Assembly: GCA_963702535.1 (NCBI GenBank)
Contig: CAVPDG010000012.1
Coordinates: 73,184 to 137,183 of the forward strand
DNA: 64,000 nucleotides
Source of the DNA: CAVPDG01 sp963702535
GTDB taxonomy: Bacteria; Chloroflexota; Anaerolineae; Anaerolineales; UBA4823
Direction: 5' to 3'
Below, piece by piece: positions 19,011 to 30,409 of the stretch (position 1 is the stretch's first letter; every line of letters begins with the position of its first letter). Position numbers and translations under genes: made by a program. The notes below the pieces were generated by a model, which worked only from the letters and a program-made list of their open reading frames with translations, was not told the origin of the DNA and searched no databases.

Positions 19011-20349
19011 ATGTATATCCCACATACCCCGGCTGAGCGCGAGGAGATGCTGGAGGCGATCGGTGTGAGCCGCCTGGAGGATCTGTTCCAGGCTGTGCCC
19101 GCCGCCCACCGCTACCCCAGCCTGGATTTGCCGCCAGGCCTGACCGAGATGGAAGCCCTGGCAGAGATGCAGGAGCTGGCTTACGCCAACAGTACCACGC
19201 GCGAGCTGGTCTCCTTCCTGGGCGCCGGCGCCTACAACCACTACATCCCCGCAGCGGTCGACTCGATCCTGCGCCGCGGCGAGTTCTACACCGCCTATAC
19301 CCCTTACCAGCCGGAGATATCCCAGGGCACCCTGCAGGCGATCTTCGACTACCAGAGCCTGATCGCCGCCCTGACCGGCATGGATGTCAGCAACGCCTCG
19401 CACTACGATGGCGCTACCGCCGTGGCTGAAGCGGTGAGCATGGCTTACGCCAACTTCCGCGGCAAGCGCAGCGGCGTGGTGCTCTCCCCCAGCCTGCACC
19501 CGCACTACCGCCAGACCGTGCGCACCTACAACCCGGGCTCGAACCTGGTCATCACCGGCGAGGACACCGCCCTGGACGGCGGACCGCAGGCGCTCATCCC
19601 GCTGATCGACAACAACACCGCCCTGGTGGTGGTGCAGTACCCGGATTTCTTCGGGCGCATCTACGATTACAGCGCCCTGGCTGAGGCGGCGCACCAGGCT
19701 GGCGCCTTGCTCGCCGTCAGCGTCAACCCGCTCGCCCTGGGCTTGCTGAAACCGCCGGGCGACTTCGGCGCCGATATCGTCACCGGCGAAGGGCAGCCGC
19801 TGGGCATCCCGCTCTCCTTCGGGGGGCCGTACCTGGGGCTGTTCGCCACGCGCAAGGAGTTCGTGCGCAAGATGGCGGGGCGCCTGGTCGGCGAGACCGT
19901 GGACACACGCGGCCAGCGCGCCTATGTGCTGACCCTCACCGCCCGCGAGCAGCACATCCGCCGCGAGAAAGCCACCTCCAATATCTGCACCAACCAGGGC
20001 CTGATCGCCCTGGCTTCGGCGGTGTACATGAGCCTGCTGGGCAAGCAGGGCTTGCGCCAGGTGGCGGAGCTGTGCTACCACAAAGCCCACTATGCGGCGC
20101 AGCAGATCGACAAGGTGCCGCGGCTACAAGCTCTGGGCGAAGACGCCCTTCTTCCACGAGTTTGTGGTGCGCTGCCCCATGCCGGCGGCCGAGATCAACG
20201 AGCACCTGCTGGAGCACGGCATCCTGGGCGGCTACGACCTGAGCCAGGATTACCCCGCCCTGGAGAACCACATGCTGCTTCGCAGTCACCGAGATGAACT
20301 CCAAAGCCGAGATCGACATGCTGGTCGATGTACTTGAAGGAGGTGCGCC

Positions 20350-20352
<3 letters not shown>
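19011..20352 (+). CDS. gcvPA: Glycine dehydrogenase (decarboxylating) subunit 1 (two frame breaks)
   Basis: The two-subunit form of P protein. MYIPHTPAEREEMLEAIG, FLGAGAYNHYIPAAVDSI, YTPYQPEISQGTLQAIFDYQ and ATSNICTNQGLIALASAVYM are typical of GcvPA. After about residue 371 the frame must change twice: near 20,125 (VPGYKLWAKTPFFHEFVV) and near 20,280 (AVTEMNSKAEIDMLVDVLEG), ending at TGA 20350-20352. That stop overlaps the gcvPB ATG as ATGA, the normal coupled arrangement. Full length is about 447 residues, as expected. AGGAG precedes the start. Together with GcvPB it decarboxylates glycine and loads GcvH. Confidence 0.9.
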
Positions 20353-21820
<1,468 letters not shown>

Positions 21821-21896
21821 GAGAGTGCCGCCGTGCCAGGGAAGTTGAGGGGGGCGCGGGGCAGGTAGAGCGGTAAAAGATAAGCCAATGCAGATT

Positions 21897-21922
21897 GTAG
21901 GGGCGAAGTGATTCGCCCCTAC
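21897..21922. repeat. Palindromic GTAGGGGCGAA repeat
   Basis: GTAGGGGCGAA (21897-21907) and TTCGCCCCTAC (21912-21922) form a perfect 11-bp stem with a GTGA loop. It resembles the REP-type intergenic palindromes spread in many Chloroflexota and cyanobacterial genomes. It lies between gcvPB and the end of the nSTAND gene. The rest of 21,821-22,082 shows no gene. Confidence 0.65.
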
Positions 21923-22082
21923 TTTGCGTTAATAAGGGGAGCCGTTTTTTCGCCAGGGAATGATTGAACCGCGAGGCACAAGGGAAGTCAGGCACGAGAA
22001 GGCGGACACGCAGGTGCGCCCCTCCGGGAAGGGCGAATGGTAAGGGCTGACTGAGAGGGAGGGCGGGATATTGCGCATGCTG

Positions 22083-22118
22083 GTAGAGACGAAAAATTTT
22101 GCGTCTCCACGGGGGTTA
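22083..22118. repeat. Palindromic GTAGAGACG repeat supplying a stop codon
   Basis: GTAGAGACG (22083-22091) and CGTCTCCAC (22102-22110) flank AAAAATTTT. The adjoining GGTTATGG contains, on the minus strand, the TAA stop (22116-22118) of the nSTAND gene, whose last residues are TSP. The same arrangement recurs at 28,760-28,794. Confidence 0.65.
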
Positions 22119-25100
22119 TGGGCTGGTTTTAATCTCCCCGGAGAGGATACCGGCGGTGATTTGGGCGAGATCGGATTTGACGGCGGGGGAGACGAGATCA
22201 TCCAGGTTGTAAAAGGGCGAGATTCCCACTTCGCCGGTGCCCAGCGTGCCGGTGTGGACGCCGCCGGTGAATTCACCATCCACGAGGGACTGCGCTGCCA
22301 GCACCACACTGAGGTCATAACGCTTTTCGATGCTGGTGAGGAGGATATTCGCAAACTCGGGGGCGGTGAGGTCCAATCAGTGTCGACGCCGATGAGGTAG
22401 AGCGCCGCCATGCTCCTGGACTGCGGCGCCGGCGCCCCAACCGACGGATTTGCCAGCGACGGGCAGGATGATATCGGCGCCGGCGTCCAGCAGGCGCTGC
22501 GCCATCTGGCGACCTTCGGTCGTGCAGCAAAAGCCGCCGGTAAATAAGCCGACGTGCTTGTCGGGGTCCCATCCAATCACTTCAACATTTGCGCCATTTT
22601 TCTGGTTATAGTAGGCTACTCCCAAAGCGAATCCATCCATAAAACCGGTGACCTGGGGAATATCGATACCGCCGAACACGCCGACTTTGCCGGTGTTCGT
22701 GAGCGAGGCAGCGACATAACCGGCGAGGAAGGCTGCCTGGTCGGTGGCGTAGACCTGAGTCCAGACATTCTCGAGGGCGGGTCAAAGGGGAAATCGAGCA
22801 TCAGGAATCTCTGGGCGGGATTTGCCTGGGCGGCGAACTGGACCTCTTCGACCAGGGTGCCCGGCGAGACGATCAGTTTACAATCCGCGCCGACAAAGGC
22901 TTCAATGTTTTTCAAAAAGTCGGAGCGAGAGGCAGATTGGAGGGCGCTGGCTTGCCAGCCATGACGGCTGGCGGAGGCTTGAACGCCTGTGTAGATGAGC
23001 TCGTTGAAGTAGTTATCCAGCAAGCCACCCAGGTTGGTCACCTGGCAAATACGACCGTTCTGAGCGCGGGGAAAGGGTGTGGGAGTGGGTAGCGCGATGC
23101 GAGGCTGCGCAGGCGCCGGTGATGCGGTGGAGATATTTCTGGCACTCGTCGGTGGTGAGCTGGCGGGTGACCCGGGCGCGAGCCAGGCTGATCAAGTCAG
23201 CGGTCTGCATGAGATAGGTGCGCAAACCGGAATCGCCGCTCACTGCCAGGCGCCTCCCATCGGGGCTGAAGGCGAGGCTGTTCAGCCCGGCGCCATCGCC
23301 GGAGAAAGCGAGCAATTCCTGCCCGGAAGCCGCATCCCAAAGACGGGCTGTGCCATCGCGGCTGGCTGTGGCAATGCGCTCCCCATCCGGGCTGAAGGCG
23401 ACCGACATCACAGCCGCGGTGTGCGCATCCAGGGTGGAGAGCAGCTCCCCAGCGCTTGCGCTCCACAGCCGGGCGATGCCATCCAGCCCGGCTGAGGCAA
23501 GGCGCCTGCCATCCGGGCTGAAGGCGAGGAGACGACCGCATCGCTGTGACCGCGGAAGGTAACAGGCGCACCTTGCGACTCCAGATCCCAGATGACGAGT
23601 GTGCCATTGTTGACGCCAGCGACAAGCTTTGCGCCATCCGGACTGAAAGCCAGAGCCCGGACGGAATCTGGAAGGTCGAGAGTGGACAGGGGCTGCCCGC
23701 CCAGCGCTGCGGCGGAGGCATCCCAGAGCTTGACCTTGAAATCATCGCTGGCGGTGGCGAGGCGGTCGCCGGCGGGGCTGAAGGCGAGGGCGTTGATGCG
23801 ACCGGTGTGGGCAGACCAGTCTGCCTGCTCGACGGCGGATGCGGCAGCAAGGAGCTTCACATGCGTGCCGGCGCTGACCAGAGCGATGCGCGTGCCGTCC
23901 GGGCTGACCGCAAGGGAGGAGTACAATGCTCCCGGGGCGGCGTAAAGCTCCTGACCCGAAATTGAATCCCAGACTTTCAAGACGCCTTCACCGACCCCGA
24001 CGAGGCGCAAGCCATCCGGGGTGAAGGCGACCTGGTCGCCAGCGCCGGAAGCGCCGGTGAGGGTGAGCGCTTCCTGGGCAGGGGTGATATCCCAGATGCG
24101 AGCAGAGCCGTCGTCGCTGCTGCTCACCAGGGACGAGCCATCCGGGCTAAAAGCTAGGCCGGTGACAGCCCCGCTATGACCGGCAAGGTCGCAGGATCTC
24201 ATTGCCGGTGAGGCTATCCCAAACCTTCACCTTGCGGTCGCCGCTGCCGGCGGCAAGCTGCTTGCCATCCGGGCTGAAGGCGAGGGAGTAGATGGTATTG
24301 ACGTGCCCGGCGAAGGCGTTGAGCTTTTCCCCGGTAGCTGCATCCCAGAGGAAGGCTTCATTTTCGCTGGCGGTGGCGATGCGGCTGCCATCCGGAGTGT
24401 AAGCCACAGCCCAGACCCAGCCTGGATGACCGGAGAGGCTTCGAAGCTGCGCGCCCGTGGCGGCATCCCAGAAGCGCGGCTGTGCCATCATCGCTGGCGG
24501 TGAGCAGGCGGCTGCCATCCGGGCTAAAGATGGCGGCGGAGACAAAATCCGTGTGCCCGGGAAAGCTGAGCAGCTCTTCGCCGGTTTCGACATCCCAGAT
24601 CCTGGGCATGTTGATGGAGGGGATGGTCACGAGGCGCGTGCCATCCGGGCTGAATTCAACCCCCATATCGGCGTTGATATGCCCCGCCAGCGGGATCTCC
24701 GCCCCGGTAGCAACATCCCACATTTTGACTGCGCCGCCCGATAGGACGGTAGCCAGGCGCCCGCCATCCGGGCTAAAGCGGGCTGCGTGACCGGGCAGGC
24801 TAAAAAGGAATTCCCCGGTGGACGAGTCCCAGACCTTGACGATCTCGGCAGCGCTGGCAGTGGCAATGCGCAAGCCATCCGGGCTGACAGCCACGCTCAG
24901 GGCTGCGCCGGGGTTGCCTACGGGCAGGGTGCGGCGCAGATGCGAAGCCAGGATAGACTGGTGAAGAGCGTCTTCGGCTTCGAGGGTATAGGTGGTGGAA
25001 ATGGCTTGCATCGCGAGCAAGAGGCTGCGCTGGGGGTCGATTTGCAGGTTGCTGAGGGCTGCGGCTGCCAGCTCGCGGGAAGCCGCCAGGCGGCTGGCGG

Positions 25101-26925
25101 TGCGCGATTGCCAGCCGAGGAAGGCGGCGGTGAGCAACAGGGCAATGGCGATGATGAACGCCCCTGCCAGATACAAGGAACGCTTGCGAAGCTGAGAGGC
25201 GGCGTGTGCCTGTTCCTCAGCGCGCCTGCGCTCCGCCTCAGCCAGTTTTTGTGCGGCTTCCAGCTCGCGCTGGCGCTGCGCTTCCCTTTCATTGGCTTCG
25301 CATTCTGCCAGATCCTGGGCTGCGCCAGATACTCGCGCTCAAGGGTATTGATCTCATCCGGGTGGGTGGAAGCCCATTCCAGCGCCTGGGCCAGCCGGGC
25401 GCCACGATACAGGAGATCGGGCTCGCGGCTGCGGGCTGCCCAATCCTGGGCGGCTTCGGTGAGGTGGCGGTGCAGGCGCAGATCTTCACGGTTGTCTTCA
25501 AGCCAGCCGCGCAGGGTGGGCCACTCGCGGATCAATGCTTCGTGCGCGACCTCAGCCGAGTCCTGGCTGGTGATGATCAAGCGGGCATCGGCAAGGGCTT
25601 TCAACACATTCTGCGTTGATGGCGGCATCTTCGGGCTGCAAGATCAGCTCGCTGAAAGTCGCCCGGCGGCGGGTATCGCCGGTAGCGGTCTCATCGCCCA
25701 GCTCGGTAAGGCGCAAGAAAGATACGGCGGGCAATTGCGCGCTGCTCAGGGGTGAACTGGTCGACAAATACAGCCTCCGCCGTCTCGGCAATGGCGCCGC
25801 GCACGCCGCCCGAGGAGGTGTAGCCGCTCAGGGTCAGGATACGACCCCGGCGCCGCTGCCAGGTTTCCAGCAGGGCATGCGAAAGCAGCGGCAACGCCCC
25901 GGGCTCATGACCCACATCGTAGAGGAGCAGATCCGCCAGCCCCGGCTCCAACTCCCAGCGGCCGCGGCGGGCTGGCTCTTCGATGGCGCGGCGCAGCTCG
26001 TCAGCGATTCATGGCGCCGATATACTCCTGCTGGCATGGCCAGGGCTTCTCGCAGGCGGACATACCGGCGCAGCGGGCATAGAAATCGGCGCGCAGGGTG
26101 ATGACGACGATGATTGGACCGTCTGGCTCGCAGGCGGCGGTGAGCAGGTTATCGATAAACGCAGCCCTGTCTCGCATCCGAACGGCACAAGGCTGAAAAG
26201 CTCTTCGAACTGGTCGACCACAATCAGACTGCAAGCTTCACGGCTGGATTTCGACTGGCGCCTGGCAAACAGGTGCAGGCTGCGCGGGTCGCTGGCAAGG
26301 TCGTCCATCAGACTGGCTGCCTCAGCAACAGAGCCATTTTCCTCGGTAAGGCTGATTGCCAGGCTTTCCAGCGGATGCGCGGTGGGCGTGAGGATATGGA
26401 TATCCCAATCTGCGGAAACTTTGTTCCAACGCAGGGCCGGCACCAATCCGGCGCGCACGAGGGAGGATTTCCCGCTGCCCGAGGCTCCGACCACCGCCAA
26501 AAAACGCAACGTGGCAGTCGATCCGCTGGTGGTCAGAGCCAGGAGGCGCTCCACGATCCTGCGGTGAGCGCCTCCCGCCCGACAAATAAGTCGGCGTCGG
26601 CTTCATCGAAATAGCTCAAGCCTTTGTAAGGACACAACCCCAGGGCAGGCGCATCCTCGCGGCGCACACTGGCAGCCAGCTCCAACAGGCGGGCGACGGC
26701 TTTGGGCTCATCGTCCAGGTCGAGGGCAGGCACGAAGCGCGCCTGGATGGTGGGAATATCCGGCATGCGCAGGTTCTGCTCGAGGCGGCTGATCTGCGCA
26801 TCGCTATATCCCACGGCGGTCGCCAGCTCCATCTGCGTGATACCGAGGCGGCGCCTGAGAAAGCGCAGCAAATCGCCAAAGGTGGTGAACTTTTCCAGCG
26901 TGCTGGCAGGAATAGAAGCAGACAT
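22116..26925 (-). CDS. HTH-nSTAND NTPase-TM-WD40-BMP sensor/regulator fusion (many frame breaks)
   Basis: Domains in order: XRE-type HTH (FGDLLRFLRRRLGITQMELA, YSDAQISRLEQN); nSTAND1 NTPase entered by CPYKGLSYFDEADADLFVGRE, Walker A GASGSGKSS at about 26,480 and Walker B SLIVVDQFEELF; a Glu/Arg/Ala-rich coiled coil; one membrane helix (LAGAFIIAIALLLTAAFLGW, about 25,115-25,170); 14 WD40 units, each with an SPDG-type turn and most with a KVWD-type strand; the end block TTDECQKYLH; a Pro/Thr linker (ALPTPTPFPRAQNG); and a BMP/PnrA-type binding-protein domain (ICQVTNLGGLLDNYFNELIY, TQVYATDQAAFLAGYVAASL, GGIDIPQVTGFMDGFALG). At least ten frame shifts interrupt it, but no stop in the joining frame, signal peptide or gap separates WD40 and BMP. 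ATG 26925 has GGAG upstream. Probably a ligand-responsive regulator; ligand unknown. Confidence 0.7.
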
Positions 26926-26974
26926 TCCGATCTCCGGTGCGGAAGGATAACATATTCTTCGGCTTTTGGAGAAT

Positions 26975-27028
26975 TTTGGTAGAAAATGGCAAGTTTGGTA
27001 AGCCCCGAATGCTACCATCAAGCTACCA
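26975..27028. promoter_or_regulatory. Candidate operator: four TGGTAG-type half sites
   Basis: TGGTAG (26977-26982), TGGTAA (26996-27001), and on the other strand the same hexamer twice, CTACCA at 27012-27017 and 27023-27028. The two halves face each other around position 27,005 in the 149-base divergent region between the HTH-nSTAND gene and the lipoprotein. The 11-base step of the right pair is about one helical turn. The HTH protein is the obvious candidate to bind here (inference). Confidence 0.5.
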
Positions 27029-27074
27029 GACCGGAGCGCAAAAAGCGCAAATCCAACCGGCCGGAGGAGAAAAG

Positions 27075-28683
27075 ATGAAACGCAACAAACTATTCTTGAT
27101 CGTGCTGGTCCTGATCATGGTCCTGCTGGCTGCCTGCGGTCCCGCGGCGCCTGCCAGTGTTGCCAAGCCAACGTCAGAGCAAGCACAGGCCTCAGCCTCG
27201 ACAGAGGCGCCAGCAGGCGACAGAAGCCCATTCTGAGATGGCCATGGATACACCAACTGAAATGCCGACCATGGTCGCAACTGAGAAACCAGCGCCGCAA
27301 CCCGCATCTACTGGCGACTTTCCCATTGGCAAATTTGTATCGGTGAAGGATAAAGCTGATCGGTATAAATTACAACCAGGATGGCACTTTTGAGTTTTAC
27401 TATGCCAGCAAAGATCCAATCTTTGTCGGAAAATTTACCGTCGAAGGCGATCGTATCACATCAGTGAGACCCGACGACACAGATCCCAAATGCGCCGGTC
27501 CGGCAACCTACACATGGTCCTTCGATGGGGAAAAACTGACCTTTGCTCCTACTTTTGATGATCCGTGCAAGCGACGCCGAGAGGCAAACGGTGACACGTA
27601 TATACTGGACGCCAGCAACCTTACCCGAAATCTCTATCGATGCCGGCTGATTTCTCCTACACCGCACCCGAGATGATCAGTGAGGGCTGGGTGCGCGTCA
27701 GGCTGACAAATTCGGGGCAGGAGCCGCACCACGTGCAGTTTCTGCGGCTGAACGACGGCGTCACGCTGGCGCAGTTCGAGGAAGCCCTGAAGCAAGGCGA
27801 AGGTCCTGCCATGGCGCTGGTGAAGCAGATGGGGGGCGTGGGTGCCATCGCTCCGAGCCTCTCGGCGCAAGCGGTACTCAACCTCCCGGCAGGTGAGTAC
27901 GTGATCCTGTGCCTGATCCCCTCGCCGAGCGACCAGGTGGCGCACGTGGCCAAGGGGATGATCAAGAGCATGACCGTCCAGCCGGCAGAAGCAGCTACAG
28001 CGCTTGAACCCAATGCTGATCTGACGGTGAACATGCAGGACTTTGTCTTTGACCTGCCGGATACGCTGCCTGCTGGACCGCTGGCGATCCAGGTGACCAA
28101 CAATGGACCCGAAGCGCACGAATTCAACATCATGCGCCTGGCAGATGGCAAGACAGCGGAGGACGTGCTGCAATACCTGGGCGCGCCCGATGGCTCACCG
28201 CCCTTCATCCCGGTTGGCGGCATGAACGGGCTGGATAAAGGATTATCCGGTTATGCAGAAATTGAGCTGCAACCGGGTACCTATGTGGCGATCTGCAACA
28301 TCCCCAGCCCGGCGGCTGAAGGTCACCCGCACTTCACGCTCGGCATGATCAAGCAGTTCAGCGTGGCGCCGTCAGCGTCAGCCGGCTTCCCGACCGGGAA
28401 ATTCATCTCCGTGAGCGACAAGGCGCGCGCCTACGAATTCAACCCGGACGGCACCTTTGCCTTCTACCTGGGCGGCAAAGACCCGGTGGTTAGCGGCAAC
28501 TACACGGTAGTAGGCGACCTGCTATCCCTGAACAATCCCAACGAGAGCGACCCGAACTGCCAGGGTTCGGTGACGTACCAGTGGTATTTCAGCGATAACA
28601 AGCTGACCTTTGCGCCCGTTGGGCAGGATAACTGCCGGGCGAGATCGGATTCGTTCAAGGACATATACACAAAATCATCGTAA
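27075..28683 (+). CDS. Lipoprotein with two cupredoxin-like modules flanked by duplicated domains (three frame breaks)
   Basis: MKRNKLFLIVLVLIMVLLAAC is a lipoprotein signal, followed by a Thr/Pro/Glu linker. Module A (GKFVSVKDKADRYKLNQDGT to GEKLTFAPTFDDPC) returns at the C-terminus as A' (GKFISVSDKARAYEFNPDGT to NKLTFAPVGQDNC). Between them are B and B', cupredoxin-like: PHHVQFLRLNDG with CLIPSPSDQVAHVAKGM, and EAHEFNIMRLADG with CNIPSPAAEGHPHFTLGM, so each has a His, Cys, His, Met set that could bind copper. Frame breaks near 27,225, 27,375 and 27,640. RBS GGAGGAG. Divergent from the nSTAND regulator. Function unknown; the domain pattern is clear. Confidence 0.7.
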
Positions 28684-28695
28684 ACAGGGGGTGAA

Positions 28696-28743
28696 CAACG
28701 CCAGGTGACAGTCACTTTGATCTGTGACTGTCACCTGGCGTTG
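28696..28743. repeat. 20-bp perfect inverted repeat between convergent genes
   Basis: CAACGCCAGGTGACAGTCAC (28696-28715) is the exact inverse of 28724-28743, with an 8-base loop. It lies 12 bases after the lipoprotein stop and before the NUDIX stop. There is no T run; it may be a bidirectional transcription barrier or a repeat element. Confidence 0.7.
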
Positions 28744-28759
28744 ATCGAAACGGAAAATC

Positions 28760-28791
28760 GTAGAGACGCGAAAATTTTGCGTCTCTACCGG

Positions 28792-28794
<3 letters not shown>
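28760..28794. repeat. Palindromic GTAGAGACGC repeat supplying a stop codon
   Basis: GTAGAGACGC (28760-28769) and GCGTCTCTAC (28779-28788) flank GAAAATTTT. The adjacent GGTTATGG holds the TAA stop of the NUDIX gene (28792-28794), which also ends with TSP. Second copy of the element at 22,083. Confidence 0.7.
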
Positions 28795-29248
<454 letters not shown>

Positions 29249-29251
29249 GCT

Positions 29252-30061
29252 TTAGCCCTCGGCTTGGACCAGGCGCACGTCCTGCTGGATCGGCGGAATG
29301 CGGATGCCCTCGGCTTCGAAGCGCAGCTTGATCTGCTGGCGCAGGCTGGGGGAGAAGTCCCAGTAATCTTTGAAAGCCAGGAAGGCGCTCACCATGAGCG
29401 TGACGCCGTTGGCGCCCAGCTCCTGCACTATCACGGTGGGCGCAGGTAGTTTCTGCACGCGCTCATCCGCCTGGAGCATCTCTTCCAGCAGGCGGCGAGC
29501 TTTCTCCAGGTCGTCGGTGTAGCGGATGACCACGGGCACATCGGCGCGCAGCACGTCGAGGGTGGAGTAGTTGGTGATGCCGTTGAACTGCAGCCGGCTG
29601 TTGGGCAGCGTAACCACGCGGTTGGAAGCCGTCTGGATCACGGTGAAGAAAAGCTGGATCTCGAGCACTTTACCGATCACCCCGGAGCTCTCGATGGTAT
29701 CGCCGATCTTGAAGGGCTGGAAGGTGTAGAAGATGATGGCGGCTGCCAGGTCTGCCAGGGTCTCTTTGAGGGCGATGCCGACGGTCACCACCACCGCGCC
29801 GGATATGGCGGCCATGGAGGTCATGGGGATACCCAGGATCGAGAGCACCAGCAGGGCAGTCAGCGCCAGGATGCCGTAATAGGTCGCAAAGGTGAGCACG
29901 TTGATCATGGAGAGGGTGAGTTTGGCGCGCTCGGCGGCGAGCTTGACCCACTTACGGCACTGGCGCGCCAGCCACCAGCCGATGAGGATAACCAAGCCAT
30001 CGATGGCGATGCGGATGAGGAGACCGATTACAAACTCTTGCAGGTTGGCGGGGATTGTCAT
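29252..30061 (-). CDS. Small mechanosensitive channel, MscS family
   Basis: 269 residues. Two to three N-terminal helices, then the pore helix region ALTALLVLSILGIPMTSMAAISGAVVVTVGIAL and the beta-domain block FQPFKIGDTIESSGVIGKV with VVTLPNSRLQFNGITNYST, both MscS signatures. It opens on membrane tension to release solutes in osmotic downshock. RBS GGGAGGTGAG before ATG 30061. Reading frame intact; first gene of an operon with the NUDIX hydrolase. Confidence 0.9.
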   Translation of the reverse strand: MTIPANLQEFVIGLLIRIAIDGLVILIGWWLARQCRKWVKLAAERAKLTLSMINVLTFATYYGILALTALLVLSILGIPMTSMAAISGAVVVTVGIALKETLADLAAAIIFYTFQPFKIGDTIESSGVIGKVLEIQLFFTVIQTASNRVVTLPNSRLQFNGITNYSTLDVLRADVPVVIRYTDDLEKARRLLEEMLQADERVQKLPAPTVIVQELGANGVTLMVSAFLAFKDYWDFSPSLRQQIKLRFEAEGIRIPPIQQDVRLVQAEG

Positions 30062-30179
30062 GGCTCACCTCCCAGGATGGGGGGATTGTATCACAGCGCA
30101 GGGGAGCCAACAGCTTCGCAAAGGGTGTAACAATTCCTTGAGGGACGCCATTAACCTGTTAAGAAAGAACAATCAGAAC

Positions 30180-30254
30180 TTAACCACGGAGACACAGAGA
30201 TCACGGAGTTTAACCAAAGTTGCTTCTCTGTGTTCTCCGTGTCTCTGTGGTTTT
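30180..30254. repeat. Imperfect inverted repeat of the ACCACGGAGACACAGAG type
   Basis: AACCACGGAGACACAGAG at the left and CTCCGTGTCTCTGTGGTT at the right, with TCTCTGTGTTCTCC between, make a long imperfect hairpin. This type of sequence is common as dispersed intergenic repeats in Chloroflexota and Planctomycetota (from memory). It sits between the divergent MscS and kinase genes. Confidence 0.55.
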
Positions 30255-30383
30255 CCCACTTTTCTTGGTTTGCCGTGCAGCCGGATACGGTAGTGACAAA
30301 GGAGATGTGTGTGACAATTGGACACAATACCGGGCAATTGAGGGGCATCCGCGGCCGGTGGGAGGCGCTGGTGCGAGGGGACG

Positions 30384-30392
30384 TGATACAAT
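30384..30392 (+). promoter_or_regulatory. Possible extended -10 promoter of the nucleoside kinase
   Basis: TG-A-TACAAT (30384-30392) is an extended -10 element without a good -35 box. The start point would be near 30,400, supporting the ATG at 30410. Apart from this and the repeat, 30,062-30,409 shows nothing else. Confidence 0.35.
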
Positions 30393-30409
30393 TTAAAGCC
30401 GGTAAGGCG

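Noticed and set aside
18999..20090. Long minus-strand ORF of 363 codons
   Set aside because: It is antisense to gcvPA, has no ribosome site, and its His/Gly/Ala-rich product is a GC-rich codon shadow.
22083..22110. Plain intrinsic terminator at the end of the nSTAND gene
   Set aside because: It can form a hairpin, but repeat copies elsewhere and the AAAATTTT centre show that it is a dispersed palindrome first of all.
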